DNA of 18,882 nucleotides from Spirochaetaceae bacterium (GTDB taxonomy: Bacteria > Spirochaetota > Spirochaetia > Treponematales > Breznakiellaceae), in NCBI GenBank assembly GCA_031279965.1, contig JAITHM010000129.1, positions 1 to 18,882 of the forward strand, given 5' to 3'. Position 1 is the first letter of the stretch. Every line of letters starts with the position of its first letter. Made by a program: the position numbers and the translations under genes. Under the pieces are notes generated by a model that saw nothing but the letters and a program-made list of their open reading frames with translations, was not told where the DNA came from and ran no database searches. Positions 1 to 7,332 of the stretch are shown here, in pieces.

Positions 1-110
1 GTAACATCCGGTATCCCGCCGGATACGCGAATCGCCTTAACCGGACAGCGGGAGAGGCATTTGTAGCAGGCGCGGCACTTCTCCTTATTCGTATAAACCG
101 GGTAGTCCAT
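1..110 (-). CDS. Ferredoxin-type [4Fe-4S] protein, N-terminal part (possibly sensory/HydS-like [FeFe] hydrogenase)
   Basis: Only the first 36 codons are inside the window; the gene runs off the left edge. Translation from the ATG at 110 gives MDYPVYTNKEKCRACYKCLS followed by RCPVKAIRV. This is a classic cluster-binding motif, C-x2-C-x2-C-x3-C-P with Cys at residues 12, 15, 18 and 22. An AGGAGA ribosome site lies about 9 nt upstream and overlaps the stop of the preceding gene. The gap to that gene is 15 nt, so the two are probably one operon and may be translationally coupled. Known of the family: the 'CxACYKCxxxCPVKAI' wording at the very N-terminus is common in [FeFe]-hydrogenase large-subunit C-terminal-domain proteins with PAS or phosphatase modules, which are thought to be redox or hydrogen sensors. 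Fe-S binding is secure; the hydrogenase-like identity is an inference, because no H-cluster region is visible. Confidence 0.75.
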   Translation of the reverse strand, partial: MDYPVYTNKEKCRACYKCLSRCPVKAIRVSGGIPDV

Positions 111-125
111 GGGCCTATTCTCTCC

Positions 126-1259
126 TTAAGGCGTTCCTGTTGCAAGATTGAGGGCTTCGGCTGTTTGTTGGGCATCCTGTTCGCCGCGCCACATTTTGGC
201 AATTTCAGTTTTGAAAACTGCTGCGGTTTTTTCAAGATTGCTGAAGAGTTTATAATCGCGGACAATATCGGAATTTTCGTAGAGGATGCGGGCTTTACGC
301 TCAATTTCATCTTCTGGAGAATTGGTCGTGGTGACAGCAGAATCTCCGGGCATTGCACCGGCGGCAGCGGCAAGTGCGCTTCGCTTTTTCATAAGAAATT
401 CGACAAAACTTAACGCCTGCGCCTTGTGATCAGATTCCGGCGCAATGCCAACATTCCACGAACTTACGTTAAAAATTGATTTACCGTTGTAATTCGCCGG
501 AACAGGAATTGTTGAAACGCTAAAATTTAACGTTTTGTTCATCTCGCGTATCAATTTAATGTCACCGGCACTGCCAATAAAGAAGGCACATTTCTTTTTG
601 GTAAAGGCACGGAGTTTTTCCTCGCGGGATTTGACGAACGATGCCTCCGCTACAAGATGTTCTTCACCAAGTTTTTGCAGGAAGCTTAAAATTACCAGCG
701 CGGAACGGGATGTCCAATCAATTTTTTCGATGCTTTGCTCTCCGTCATACTGCGGTTTGATACCGGCAGCCCAAAACCAGGGAGTAATATCCTGATACAC
801 CGCACTGGAAAAGACAATGCCGCGTATGCCAGGATATGTCTTCTGCACGGTATGGCAGGCGGCAACAAATTCATCAAGCGTTTTTGGAGGGCGGTCTAAG
901 CCGCAGCTCTGCAAAAGATCAATATTATAAAACAGCGGATTGATGAACGACATTATTTCTGTACGGTCTTCAAGTTCTATTTCCACCGCATCTGCCTGGG
1001 GTGTTTCCACCGCAATTACATCACCGTCATTATCAAGTTTAACATTAACGGTAGGGTTGCTTTCCTTAAATTCTGCAATAAGTGCATTTAATTCACCATT
1101 TTTTAGGATGTGCGACCATGCTTGCGTAAATTTTACCGTAGTTACCATAAGACGGAACGATTCTTTGGGCAAAAAAACAAGCGCGATAACAAGAACAACT
1201 GCGGCAGTAATCACCAGAACTTTATCAAAACGAGTAAAACGGGACTTCTTATAGACCAT
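126..1259 (-). CDS. Membrane-anchored, shortened family 1 extracellular solute-binding-like protein
   Basis: A 377-residue protein. The basic N-terminus (residues 1-13) is followed by one hydrophobic segment (about 14-31) without a lipobox cysteine or clear signal peptidase site, so it is probably an uncleaved anchor with the rest outside the cytoplasm. Then comes a solute-binding fold: 'LNALIAEFKESNPTVNV', 'PLFYNIDLLQSCGLDRPPKT', a WFWAAG segment, and 'ALSFVEFLMKKRSALAAA'. Family members are usually above 400 residues. Here the stretch normally lying between 'aDvv.i' and 'lfYN' is nearly absent, so part of the first lobe is missing. The start at 1259 was chosen because the frame further upstream (to 1547) lies over the divergent gene and is not protein-like. 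No good Shine-Dalgarno is seen. It sits upstream of the Fe-S gene, opposite a YesL-like membrane protein. No ABC permease or ATPase is in view, so transport is not established; a sensory role is possible. Confidence 0.72.
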   Translation of the reverse strand: MVYKKSRFTRFDKVLVITAAVVLVIALVFLPKESFRLMVTTVKFTQAWSHILKNGELNALIAEFKESNPTVNVKLDNDGDVIAVETPQADAVEIELEDRTEIMSFINPLFYNIDLLQSCGLDRPPKTLDEFVAACHTVQKTYPGIRGIVFSSAVYQDITPWFWAAGIKPQYDGEQSIEKIDWTSRSALVILSFLQKLGEEHLVAEASFVKSREEKLRAFTKKKCAFFIGSAGDIKLIREMNKTLNFSVSTIPVPANYNGKSIFNVSSWNVGIAPESDHKAQALSFVEFLMKKRSALAAAAGAMPGDSAVTTTNSPEDEIERKARILYENSDIVRDYKLFSNLEKTAAVFKTEIAKMWRGEQDAQQTAEALNLATGTP

Positions 1260-1280
1260 AGTATCATTTCGGCATATACT
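1252..1280 (+). promoter_or_regulatory. Promoter for the 1285 membrane-protein gene, overlapping the divergent gene start
   Basis: A -35-like TAGACC (1252-1257) and a -10 TATACT (1275-1280) are separated by 17 bp. The -10 ends 4 nt before the ATG at 1285 and 7 nt before the ATG at 1288, so the predicted transcript would begin at or next to the second ATG. The -35 box overlaps the start codon of the minus-strand gene (1257-1259), so the two divergent genes have almost no private upstream DNA. Confidence 0.55.
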
Positions 1281-1284
1281 CGGT

Positions 1285-2064
1285 ATGATGACAGGATTTT
1301 TACTTAAAAAGACTTTTTTTGATCTGTGGGACAATATGTTTAAGCTTGCCGCAGTAAATATGTGCTTTTTGGTCTCATGCACCCTGCTGATTATTGTATC
1401 GGTTGTTTTGCCCGCGCATACGGCGATACAGGGTGGTATTACCGTGGTTGGAATCGTTTGGAGTTCTTGTTTTTTGATGATGAGCGCCCGCGCCCTTTCG
1501 CCGCTTTCAGACTGCCGGTCACATGAATTCGCCCGTTTATTTGTCAATTTCCCGTCGAATTTAGCCTGCGGATGCGCCGCCGCGCTGATTACGGCAATAC
1601 TCGGACTTCTTTTTTTTATTGTAATACCGTATTATTTTTTTACGCCGGAACTTATCAATGTAATATTCGCCGCGCTTTCCGCATGGATTTTTCTTTTTTT
1701 ACCGGTCGTGTTTCAATATCTTTTTGCAGTTCGAAGCCGTTTTGAAGGTCATCTGGGCCATATTGTAAAAAAAGTTCTTATGTTTTTTTTTGATAATCCG
1801 TTTTTTTGCGTTACAACATTTTTTATTGCCATTTTGATGTTTGTATTTTCCGCATTTACGCTGTTTTTATTCCCAGGCCCCGCAGGCATCCTGCTTTTTT
1901 TTGATGAAGCACTTCGACTCCGCCTTCTTAAATATGACTGGCTTGAAGCACAGCCCCCCTCCCCCCACAGGCCTGCTATCCCCTGGAATGAACTTCTTGC
2001 CGCCGACCGCGAAACACTGGGAACACGAAGCTTTAAAAACCTCATCTTCCCCTGGAAAGATTAG
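1285..2064 (+). CDS. Polytopic membrane protein, YesL/DUF624-like
   Basis: A 259-residue hydrophobic protein with about five membrane segments (roughly residues 18-42, 47-67, 93-118, 123-148 and 171-205). It has a charged C-terminal tail ending 'ETLGTRSFKNLIFPWKD'. The N-terminal 'FFDLWDNMFKLAAVNMCFL', the 'LPAHTAIQGG' after the first helix and 'EFARLFVNFPSNLA' before the third resemble the YesL/DUF624 family, which often accompanies sugar-uptake genes; I hold this as a resemblance only. Two adjacent ATGs (1285, 1288) are possible starts. No Shine-Dalgarno is present, and a -10 box lies just upstream, which suggests a leaderless mRNA starting near 1287. Its stop overlaps the stop of ppaC tail to tail (2061-2064), leaving no space for a terminator. 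Divergence from a solute-binding-like protein fits the YesL idea. Biochemical function is unknown. Confidence 0.7.
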   Translation: MMTGFLLKKTFFDLWDNMFKLAAVNMCFLVSCTLLIIVSVVLPAHTAIQGGITVVGIVWSSCFLMMSARALSPLSDCRSHEFARLFVNFPSNLACGCAAALITAILGLLFFIVIPYYFFTPELINVIFAALSAWIFLFLPVVFQYLFAVRSRFEGHLGHIVKKVLMFFFDNPFFCVTTFFIAILMFVFSAFTLFLFPGPAGILLFFDEALRLRLLKYDWLEAQPPSPHRPAIPWNELLAADRETLGTRSFKNLIFPWKD

Positions 2065-3728
2065 GCGTTTTTCAGCTTTTCAACCTGTTCACAGAGGAGC
2101 GGAACAAGCTGTTTTTTTCGAGACACAATGCCGCGGAGAAAATAAACACCGTTCGTTTTAAGCGGAAGGTCAAGCACACGAATGAATTCTTCTTTTGCCG
2201 CAATAAACATAATGCTGGTAAGCTTAATCACATCAGTTACCATTATCGTGCAAAAGAGCGCATCGCGGGCGCGCCGTTCAATTTCAAGTTCTTCAAGGAA
2301 TTCATTCTGGCGCTCGAATACTTCTTCAAGTGATTCAACTTCAATTTGACTTACCGTATAGATCAGCTCGTTTTCGGTGTATTCTTTCATATCTTGCTGA
2401 ATAACTTCGATGGCTTTACGGTCGCCAAGCTTGTTGCCGGCTGTTATAATCTCGCGCCCCAATTGTTCAATATCAAGATTGGTAATGTTGGAAAGAAAAA
2501 CTGCGGTATCTTTATCTTCCGGCGTTACTGTTGCCGATTGCAGCACAAGGGTATCGGCCAGGATGCCGGCAAGAAGTATGCTGGCAATGTTTTTTGGGAT
2601 AGGCACGCGGTTCTGGCGATACAGCGACACAATGATTGTGCATGTTGCACCGACAGGCCTGTTAATAAACGAGATAGGTTCTTTTGTATTAAGATTGCCA
2701 AGACGATGGTGGTCTATAACTTCCCGTATCGTATAGTTTTCGATGCCTTCAAGCGCCTGAGAAATTTCGTTGTGGTCAACAAGAATAACATCAGTACTCG
2801 GTTCACCAAGGAGGTCGCTTTCTGAAATTGTTCCGACAAGCGTTCCAGAGTCATCCACAACAGGAAGCGTACGGTTCGTTGATTCATGCAGCAGCGGGCG
2901 AATATACCGTATTGTGTCGGAGGCTTTAACAGGCTTTACCTGCGTGTCGGCCATTTCCGACGCGGGCGCGGAATACATAACAAGCATGGCTGTTTCTGCC
3001 GACCGATACGGGCTTATTAGCACTGATACGCCTTTCTTTTCGGCTTTGGCGCGAAGCTCTTTTCCAAGCACAGTTCCAGATGAAAGGATAAGCGCCCGTA
3101 CGCCGTTTTCGATGCAATATTCCTGTACGTCAACACGGTCGGCGGTAATAATAACGGCATTTTCCGGCGTGTGCAAAGCAAGTGTTTTTTGGAATGTCTC
3201 GATACTGTCAGAGACAACAATAATTACGCATTTAAAAAGATCTTCAGTATTAAAGCCGAGTACTTGCTGCGCGTTCAGCGTTTCCGTAATCAATCTGATG
3301 TTTGTTGAAAACAGCGTTGATGTTTCAGGGTCGAGGATTTTAAGAATATTATGCGCAAATGCATTGTAATTAAGAAGGCTTGAATAACTGCCATCCGCAT
3401 TAACAACAGGAATGACTTTTGTTTTTAATGTTTCCATATCGGTAATCGCGTTCCATAGTGATGTCCCGCCGTCGACAGTACGAATGTTGCGCTTCATGTA
3501 GTAGGTAACTTTAGGTATCATGTCAGGAATATATTGAGGCACCGGTACTTCGAAACGGTTGAAAATATATTCCGTTTGGGGAGACAGCTTGCCGCCACGC
3601 ACGGCAGTATATTCGTTGTGTCCAAGCAATTGCTTAAGCCGCGCATACGCCGCCGCCGACACCACAGAATCGGTATCCGGGTTGCGGTGCCCCATAATAT
3701 AAATTGTCTTGTTTTCGTGTTCACTCAT
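2061..3728 (-). CDS. ppaC: Manganese-dependent (family II) inorganic pyrophosphatase with CBS-DRTGG-CBS regulatory insert
   Basis: A 555-residue cytoplasmic enzyme hydrolysing pyrophosphate to phosphate. DHH-superfamily metal motifs are complete: GHRNPDTDS (H14, D18, D20), DHN at 318-320, DHH at 339-341, and Asp392 in the 'GILADTLVL' segment. The DHHA2 substrate motif SRKKQ is at 536-540. Simple family II enzymes are about 310 residues; the extra length is an insert at about 70-310 consisting of a CBS motif (about 72-130), a DRTGG-type domain (about 135-250) and a second CBS motif (about 255-308). In characterised CBS pyrophosphatases this insert binds adenine nucleotides and changes activity. 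The start at 3728 was chosen over an upstream GTG/ATG-type extension because a GAGG ribosome site lies 5 nt before it and the GHxNPDTD motif then has its normal N-terminal position. It is divergent from cdaA, whose reaction releases pyrophosphate. Confidence 0.96.
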   Translation of the reverse strand: MSEHENKTIYIMGHRNPDTDSVVSAAAYARLKQLLGHNEYTAVRGGKLSPQTEYIFNRFEVPVPQYIPDMIPKVTYYMKRNIRTVDGGTSLWNAITDMETLKTKVIPVVNADGSYSSLLNYNAFAHNILKILDPETSTLFSTNIRLITETLNAQQVLGFNTEDLFKCVIIVVSDSIETFQKTLALHTPENAVIITADRVDVQEYCIENGVRALILSSGTVLGKELRAKAEKKGVSVLISPYRSAETAMLVMYSAPASEMADTQVKPVKASDTIRYIRPLLHESTNRTLPVVDDSGTLVGTISESDLLGEPSTDVILVDHNEISQALEGIENYTIREVIDHHRLGNLNTKEPISFINRPVGATCTIIVSLYRQNRVPIPKNIASILLAGILADTLVLQSATVTPEDKDTAVFLSNITNLDIEQLGREIITAGNKLGDRKAIEVIQQDMKEYTENELIYTVSQIEVESLEEVFERQNEFLEELEIERRARDALFCTIMVTDVIKLTSIMFIAAKEEFIRVLDLPLKTNGVYFLRGIVSRKKQLVPLLCEQVEKLKNA

Positions 3729-3746
3729 AAAAACCTCATTGTTGTT

Positions 3747-3775
3747 ACTATACCGTTTATCCTTGTCTGTGAGTA
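3747..3775 (-). promoter_or_regulatory. ppaC: Candidate ppaC promoter
   Basis: Read on the minus strand, a -10 TATAGT (3747-3752) is preceded at 17 bp by a weak -35 TACTCA (3770-3775). The predicted start is about 12-13 nt upstream of the ATG at 3728, leaving a short leader that holds the GAGG ribosome site. The -10 is good and the -35 poor, so activation or an alternative start is possible. Confidence 0.45.
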
Positions 3776-3791
3776 GAGCTTGCCGCAATTT

Positions 3792-3805
3792 ATCTTGGAC
3801 AAGAT
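3792..3805. promoter_or_regulatory. Operator-like inverted repeat between ppaC and cdaA
   Basis: ATCTTGGACAAGAT is a 6-bp perfect inverted repeat around a 2-bp centre. It lies in the 155-bp divergent region, upstream of both the ppaC -35 (3770-3775) and the cdaA -35 (3849-3854). This is a position from which one dimeric regulator could act on both genes. A 14-bp palindrome of this kind can arise by chance. Confidence 0.3.
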
Positions 3806-3848
3806 GCCCGCCAATCACCCCGCCAGGACGGGTACACAACGCGCCCAC

Positions 3849-3877
3849 TTGTCAATTACCGGTGCCGGCGTTACACT
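3849..3877 (+). promoter_or_regulatory. cdaA: cdaA operon promoter predicting a leaderless mRNA
   Basis: TTGTCA (3849-3854) and TACACT (3872-3877) are spaced by exactly 17 bp. The GTG start of cdaA is 6 nt after the -10, where transcription would be expected to begin, and no Shine-Dalgarno precedes it. Confidence 0.6.
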
Positions 3878-3883
3878 GGACAG

Positions 3884-4738
3884 GTGATATGGACGCGAGT
3901 TGTTGAACTTTATTCTCTAATCCAGCCTCTCTTTGATGTTGCAATACTTGCTTTTCTCTTTTATAAGGCTTATGAGATTCTTGTTCGTACGCAGGCGCTT
4001 CAGCTTATTAAAGGGGCGTTTTTTCTTGCGTTGATCTATGCGCTTGCCTATGTGCTTAGGCTGAGTACGCTGCTCTGGCTGCTTAAATCGCTTACTCCGG
4101 GGATTTTTATCGCAATGGCAATAGTTTTTCAGCCGGAATTGCGTAAAATCATTATCAGGCTGGGTATTACTGAAATTTTTCGCCCTACCAACAAGCCGCG
4201 CGCCGGGCAGCTTGAAGCAGTTATCACAGCCGCCGAGATACTTTCGCAGCAGCGGCGCGGCATGCTCATCGTATTTCCCCGCCGTACCAACATCAACAAC
4301 ATAACCAGTACCGGCACGCGGATTGCCGGGGAAATTTCCTCTACATTGATTGTCACCGTGTTTCAGTTTGACGGTCCGCTGCATGATGGCGCAATGGTGA
4401 TTCAGAATGGCAAGATTGCCGCCGCAGGATGTTTTTTGCCGCTTTCTGAACAGCAGAATATTCGTAAAAGCTTTGGCACCCGCCATCGTGCGGCGCTGGG
4501 CATGACCGAAGTATCCGATGCTGCGGTGCTTGTCGTTTCCGAAGAAAGCGGCGCTTTGTCGCTGGCCTATGATGCACAACTCTACTACGATCTTTCTTCC
4601 GAAGAACTTTTACAAAAGCTGCGCGCGCTGCTTGAAAAATACACCCGCCCTGATGCACATAAAACAGAAGGTGATGGGGCGCTTACTCCAACGGAGAATG
4701 GTGTTCCCTCCCCAGAACCGCCGGTAGTGAAGCTATGA
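3884..4738 (+). CDS. cdaA: Diadenylate cyclase CdaA (membrane type)
   Basis: A 284-residue enzyme joining two ATP into c-di-AMP with release of two pyrophosphates. Three hydrophobic helices occupy about residues 14-34, 42-60 and 64-82. The DAC domain follows at about 100-235, with the substrate motifs PLHDGA (DGA at 168-170) and GTRHR (198-202). The tail beyond 235 is hydrophilic and low in conservation. The start is GTG at 3884: it gives the expected short N-terminus before the first helix and lies 6 nt after a -10 box, with no ribosome site, so translation is probably leaderless. The ATGA at 4735-4738 overlaps the stop with the start of cdaR, the standard partner. CdaA is the housekeeping c-di-AMP synthase in many bacteria and controls potassium, osmotic and cell-wall homeostasis. 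Confidence 0.96.
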   Translation: MIWTRVVELYSLIQPLFDVAILAFLFYKAYEILVRTQALQLIKGAFFLALIYALAYVLRLSTLLWLLKSLTPGIFIAMAIVFQPELRKIIIRLGITEIFRPTNKPRAGQLEAVITAAEILSQQRRGMLIVFPRRTNINNITSTGTRIAGEISSTLIVTVFQFDGPLHDGAMVIQNGKIAAAGCFLPLSEQQNIRKSFGTRHRAALGMTEVSDAAVLVVSEESGALSLAYDAQLYYDLSSEELLQKLRALLEKYTRPDAHKTEGDGALTPTENGVPSPEPPVVKL

Positions 4739-5676
4739 ATGCACGTAATTTTCTTGAAAAAATAACCGTCAACTGGCATGCGAAAGTGCTTGCCCTTGTT
4801 ATGGCAATATTCCTCTATATTTTTCAGCAGTTGAACGGCATGACAAGCGTCCGTTTTGATATTCCGCTTTCGCAAAAAAACAATTCTGAATTAACGCCGA
4901 CAGCACCGCTGCCGTCAAAAGTCCGGGTGACAATTAAAGGGATGCATCAGAATATAAACGCACTTACCGAATCAGATATTATGGCGCGCATAGATTTGAG
5001 CAATTATGATAAACCGGGTGTTTACAACATACCTGTTCAAATAACAGGAACCGGCGAACCACATACTATTGATTCATTTGATGTAAGCGTAACTCCCGGT
5101 GAAATTCATCTTACGCTTGATAAGCGAGGGGGAAAATACTTTACCGTTGAAGCATCGCTTCATGGCGAAGTTGCCCCCGGGTACGAGCTTGTGCAGTATA
5201 GTGTAATGCCAAAACAAGTTTACATTGAAGGGCCTGCGGGCATGCTTGAACAGCTGGCATCAATTCGTACCGAATCTATTGACCTTGCCGCACGGGATTC
5301 AAGCTTTACCCGCAATGTGCGCGTCATCGATATTGATCCGTCAATGACCATACACGAGCAAACCATTCAATTTAACGCAACGATAAGCAGCATCGAGCTT
5401 GCCAAAGAGTATAACGATGTGCCTATAAGCATCATCAACCTGAATGAAGAACTTACCATAACAACACCGCCGGGTACCGGAACCGCCAGGCTTCAAGGCA
5501 ACGAGCTTATTGTTAAAGAATGGACGCTGCCCGAACAGTTCTTGACGCTGGACTGCGCTCAAATAAGCGCGCCGGGTGAGTATGTGCTGCCTGTTTCTGT
5601 TCACGCGCCAGAGACCATCAGCGTGCTTGAATATACGCCGGAAACCATTGCCGTCATTGTTCGAAAAGTCCGGTAA
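4735..5676 (+). CDS. cdaR: YbbR-domain regulator of CdaA
   Basis: A 313-residue protein with one N-terminal membrane helix (about residues 16-33, after 'FLEKITVNWHAK'), then an extracytoplasmic region. The latter resembles repeated YbbR modules: 'RVTIKGMHQNINALTESDI..ARIDLSNYDKPGVYNIPVQI', 'YELVQYSVMPKQVYIEGPAGMLEQLASI', and a third, weaker copy at the C-terminus ending 'TPETIAVIVRKVR'. YbbR (CdaR) proteins bind the membrane part of CdaA and modulate c-di-AMP production. The start codon overlaps the cdaA stop by 4 nt (ATGA), so the two are translationally coupled. No Shine-Dalgarno of note is needed or seen. Identity rests on the domain pattern and the invariant neighbour; confidence is high. 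Confidence 0.9.
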   Translation: MNARNFLEKITVNWHAKVLALVMAIFLYIFQQLNGMTSVRFDIPLSQKNNSELTPTAPLPSKVRVTIKGMHQNINALTESDIMARIDLSNYDKPGVYNIPVQITGTGEPHTIDSFDVSVTPGEIHLTLDKRGGKYFTVEASLHGEVAPGYELVQYSVMPKQVYIEGPAGMLEQLASIRTESIDLAARDSSFTRNVRVIDIDPSMTIHEQTIQFNATISSIELAKEYNDVPISIINLNEELTITTPPGTGTARLQGNELIVKEWTLPEQFLTLDCAQISAPGEYVLPVSVHAPETISVLEYTPETIAVIVRKVR

Positions 5677-5696
5677 TGTAAGATGGAGGGTTTACA

Positions 5697-6554
5697 ATGA
5701 AAAAAGACAATGCGTTAAAACTTTCGTATCCTTCAAAAAAAGCAACTGTATGTCCCGCCTGCGAAGAAAAATTTCACAAAGAAGAATTGTTAAGCGGCAG
5801 TGGACGGCTTATCGCAGGAGGGCTTACCGAAGAGCTACACCGTTTGTATGAGCCATCAGTGAAATATGGTGATGTATATCCGCTGGCGTATCAGGCGGCA
5901 GTTTGTCCCAACTGCTGGTTTGCCGCAATGAATGAGGATTTTTCGCTGCTTCCTGATGAACAACGCGATATTGTCTCCATGAAAGAAGCAGAACGCAAAG
6001 CCGAACTTGAACTTATTTTCCCTCAGCTTGATTTTCACGAACCGCGCGATCTTTTTTCGGGCGCCGCGTCTCAATATCTTATCATGCGCTGCTATGACTA
6101 TTACCCCAAGCAATTTTCGCCAACGGCAAAACAAGGTTTGGCAGCGCTCCGCGCAAGCTGGATGTTTGACGAGATGGACAAGAAAGAGCCGGGGCAGCAT
6201 TATGACTGGCTTGCCATGCTTTTTAAGCGAAAAGCGCGTTTTTTCTATTCACAGGCGCTTGCTAACGAAGGAACTGGCACAGAGGCTCTTTCGGGGCTTA
6301 AAGCGTTTGGCCCGGATACCGACAAAAATTACGGCTACGAAGGTTTTTTGTATATAACCGGCCTGCTTGAATTTAAATATGGTGAACGCGAGAACGAAGA
6401 ACAATGGAAAGAACGCATTGCATCAACAAAACGGACAATTGCTAAAATGTTTGGTTTAGGCAAGTCGTCAAAAAACAAACCCGGCCCGCTGCTTGAAAAA
6501 GCCCGCAACCTCTACGACGAAATCGCCAAAGAACTTGAGGACACTGACGATTAA
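5697..6554 (+). CDS. DUF2225 protein with split zinc ribbon
   Basis: A 285-residue soluble protein. Two CxxC knuckles, CPAC (C19, C22) and CPNC (C70, C73), probably hold one zinc ion. Between them lie 'GRLIAGGLTEELHRLYEPSVKYGDVYPLAYQAAVCPNC'-type features of the DUF2225 family; the rest looks helical and repeat-like (TPR-like in appearance: 'AALRASWMFDEMDKKEPGQ', 'GFLYITGLLEFKYGE'). The ATG at 5697 follows a strong GGAGGG ribosome site by 6 nt. It lies 20 nt after cdaR, and its stop shares one base with the truA start (TAATG at 6552-6556), so it belongs to the cdaA operon. No biochemical role is known to me. Operon position suggests a link to c-di-AMP, the envelope or RNA modification, which is inference only. 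Confidence 0.85.
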   Translation: MKKDNALKLSYPSKKATVCPACEEKFHKEELLSGSGRLIAGGLTEELHRLYEPSVKYGDVYPLAYQAAVCPNCWFAAMNEDFSLLPDEQRDIVSMKEAERKAELELIFPQLDFHEPRDLFSGAASQYLIMRCYDYYPKQFSPTAKQGLAALRASWMFDEMDKKEPGQHYDWLAMLFKRKARFFYSQALANEGTGTEALSGLKAFGPDTDKNYGYEGFLYITGLLEFKYGERENEEQWKERIASTKRTIAKMFGLGKSSKNKPGPLLEKARNLYDEIAKELEDTDD

Positions 6555-7306
6555 TGCGCAATATCCAGTTGATCATTGCCTATGACGGAACAGAATTTTC
6601 AGGCTGGCAGCGGCAGCAGGGGGTGCGAACCGTACAAGGCTGTATTGAAGATGCTCTGCATGCTGTGCATAAACATCCTGTTCAGCTTCACGGCGCGGGA
6701 CGAACTGATGCCGGCGTTCATGCCGCCGCCCAATCTGCCCATTTTTTTACCAGTATAGCATCGATTAAGCCGGAAAACTTTATTCCCGCCTTGAACAGCG
6801 CTCTGCCGCCAGATGTGCGAATCCGTGCGGCGCGTGAAGTTCCTGCCGCTTTTCATGCCCGTTTTTCGGCAAAAAGCCGCGCCTACCGGTACCATATCAT
6901 CATGGGTATGCGAAACCTGCCCCACGAAACACGCTATGCATTGCAGATGCGCCGCATTCCCGACATTGCCCGCCTTGCCGCCTATGCACGCCTTCTTCAC
7001 GGCGAGATTGACTGTTCGCTTTTTGCCTCGCCGTCTGATCCTATTTTCCAGCAGGGTAGCGGCTCAAAATTCAGATTTATCCATAATGCGGCATTTTTTA
7101 TCGAACACGGAATGCTTGTCTTTGAGATATGCGCCAATGCATTTTTTCGCCGCATGGTTCGTTCAATTGTAGGAACTCTGCTGTTTTGCGAAGAACACGG
7201 CATGAGCGCCGGAGGTTTTGCCGCGCTCATGCAATCGAACGATCACAGTTCTGCAGGCCCAACGGCCATTCCAAACGGTCTTTTCTTGTGGCAGATTGAG
7301 TATTAA
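6554..7306 (+). CDS. truA: tRNA pseudouridine(38-40) synthase TruA
   Basis: A 250-residue enzyme converting uridines 38-40 of the tRNA anticodon arm to pseudouridine. The start 'MRNIQLIIAYDGTEFSGWQRQ' is typical of the family. The catalytic aspartate is D52 in GRTDAGVHA (49-57). Other signatures are 'FHARFSAKSRAYRYHI' (the KxYxY region) and 'NAFFRRMVRSIVGTLL' near the C-terminus. Length is normal. The ATG overlaps the stop of the DUF2225 gene by one base, so translation is probably coupled. Its last codons contain the -35 box of the radA promoter. Placement in a c-di-AMP operon is not functionally obvious. Confidence 0.95.
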   Translation: MRNIQLIIAYDGTEFSGWQRQQGVRTVQGCIEDALHAVHKHPVQLHGAGRTDAGVHAAAQSAHFFTSIASIKPENFIPALNSALPPDVRIRAAREVPAAFHARFSAKSRAYRYHIIMGMRNLPHETRYALQMRRIPDIARLAAYARLLHGEIDCSLFASPSDPIFQQGSGSKFRFIHNAAFFIEHGMLVFEICANAFFRRMVRSIVGTLLFCEEHGMSAGGFAALMQSNDHSSAGPTAIPNGLFLWQIEY

Positions 7307-7324
7307 CCGCAAAAATGCTAGGTT
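7296..7324 (+). promoter_or_regulatory. radA: radA promoter predicting a leaderless mRNA
   Basis: TTGAGT (7296-7301, inside the last codons of truA) and TAGGTT (7319-7324) are 17 bp apart. The radA TTG start at 7333 is 8 nt past the -10, at the expected transcription start, and there is no ribosome site between them. A TGC precedes the -10, similar to the TGCTAGG sequence before flhA. Confidence 0.5.
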
Positions 7325-7332
7325 GATGCCAT

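Noticed and set aside
1260..1547. N-terminal extension of the solute-binding-like gene to 1547 (minus strand)
   Set aside because: It lies over the first third of the divergent membrane-protein gene, is rich in Cys/Arg/Ser without pattern, and the hydrophobic anchor would then be internal; ATG 1259 gives a normal layout.
3729..3848. Upstream extension of ppaC to 3848
   Set aside because: It would place 40 extra residues before the GHxNPDTD motif and run through the promoter region; ATG 3728 has a ribosome site.
3917..4579. 220-codon minus-strand frame within cdaA
   Set aside because: Shadow of cdaA; no family features, and the plus frame carries all DAC motifs.
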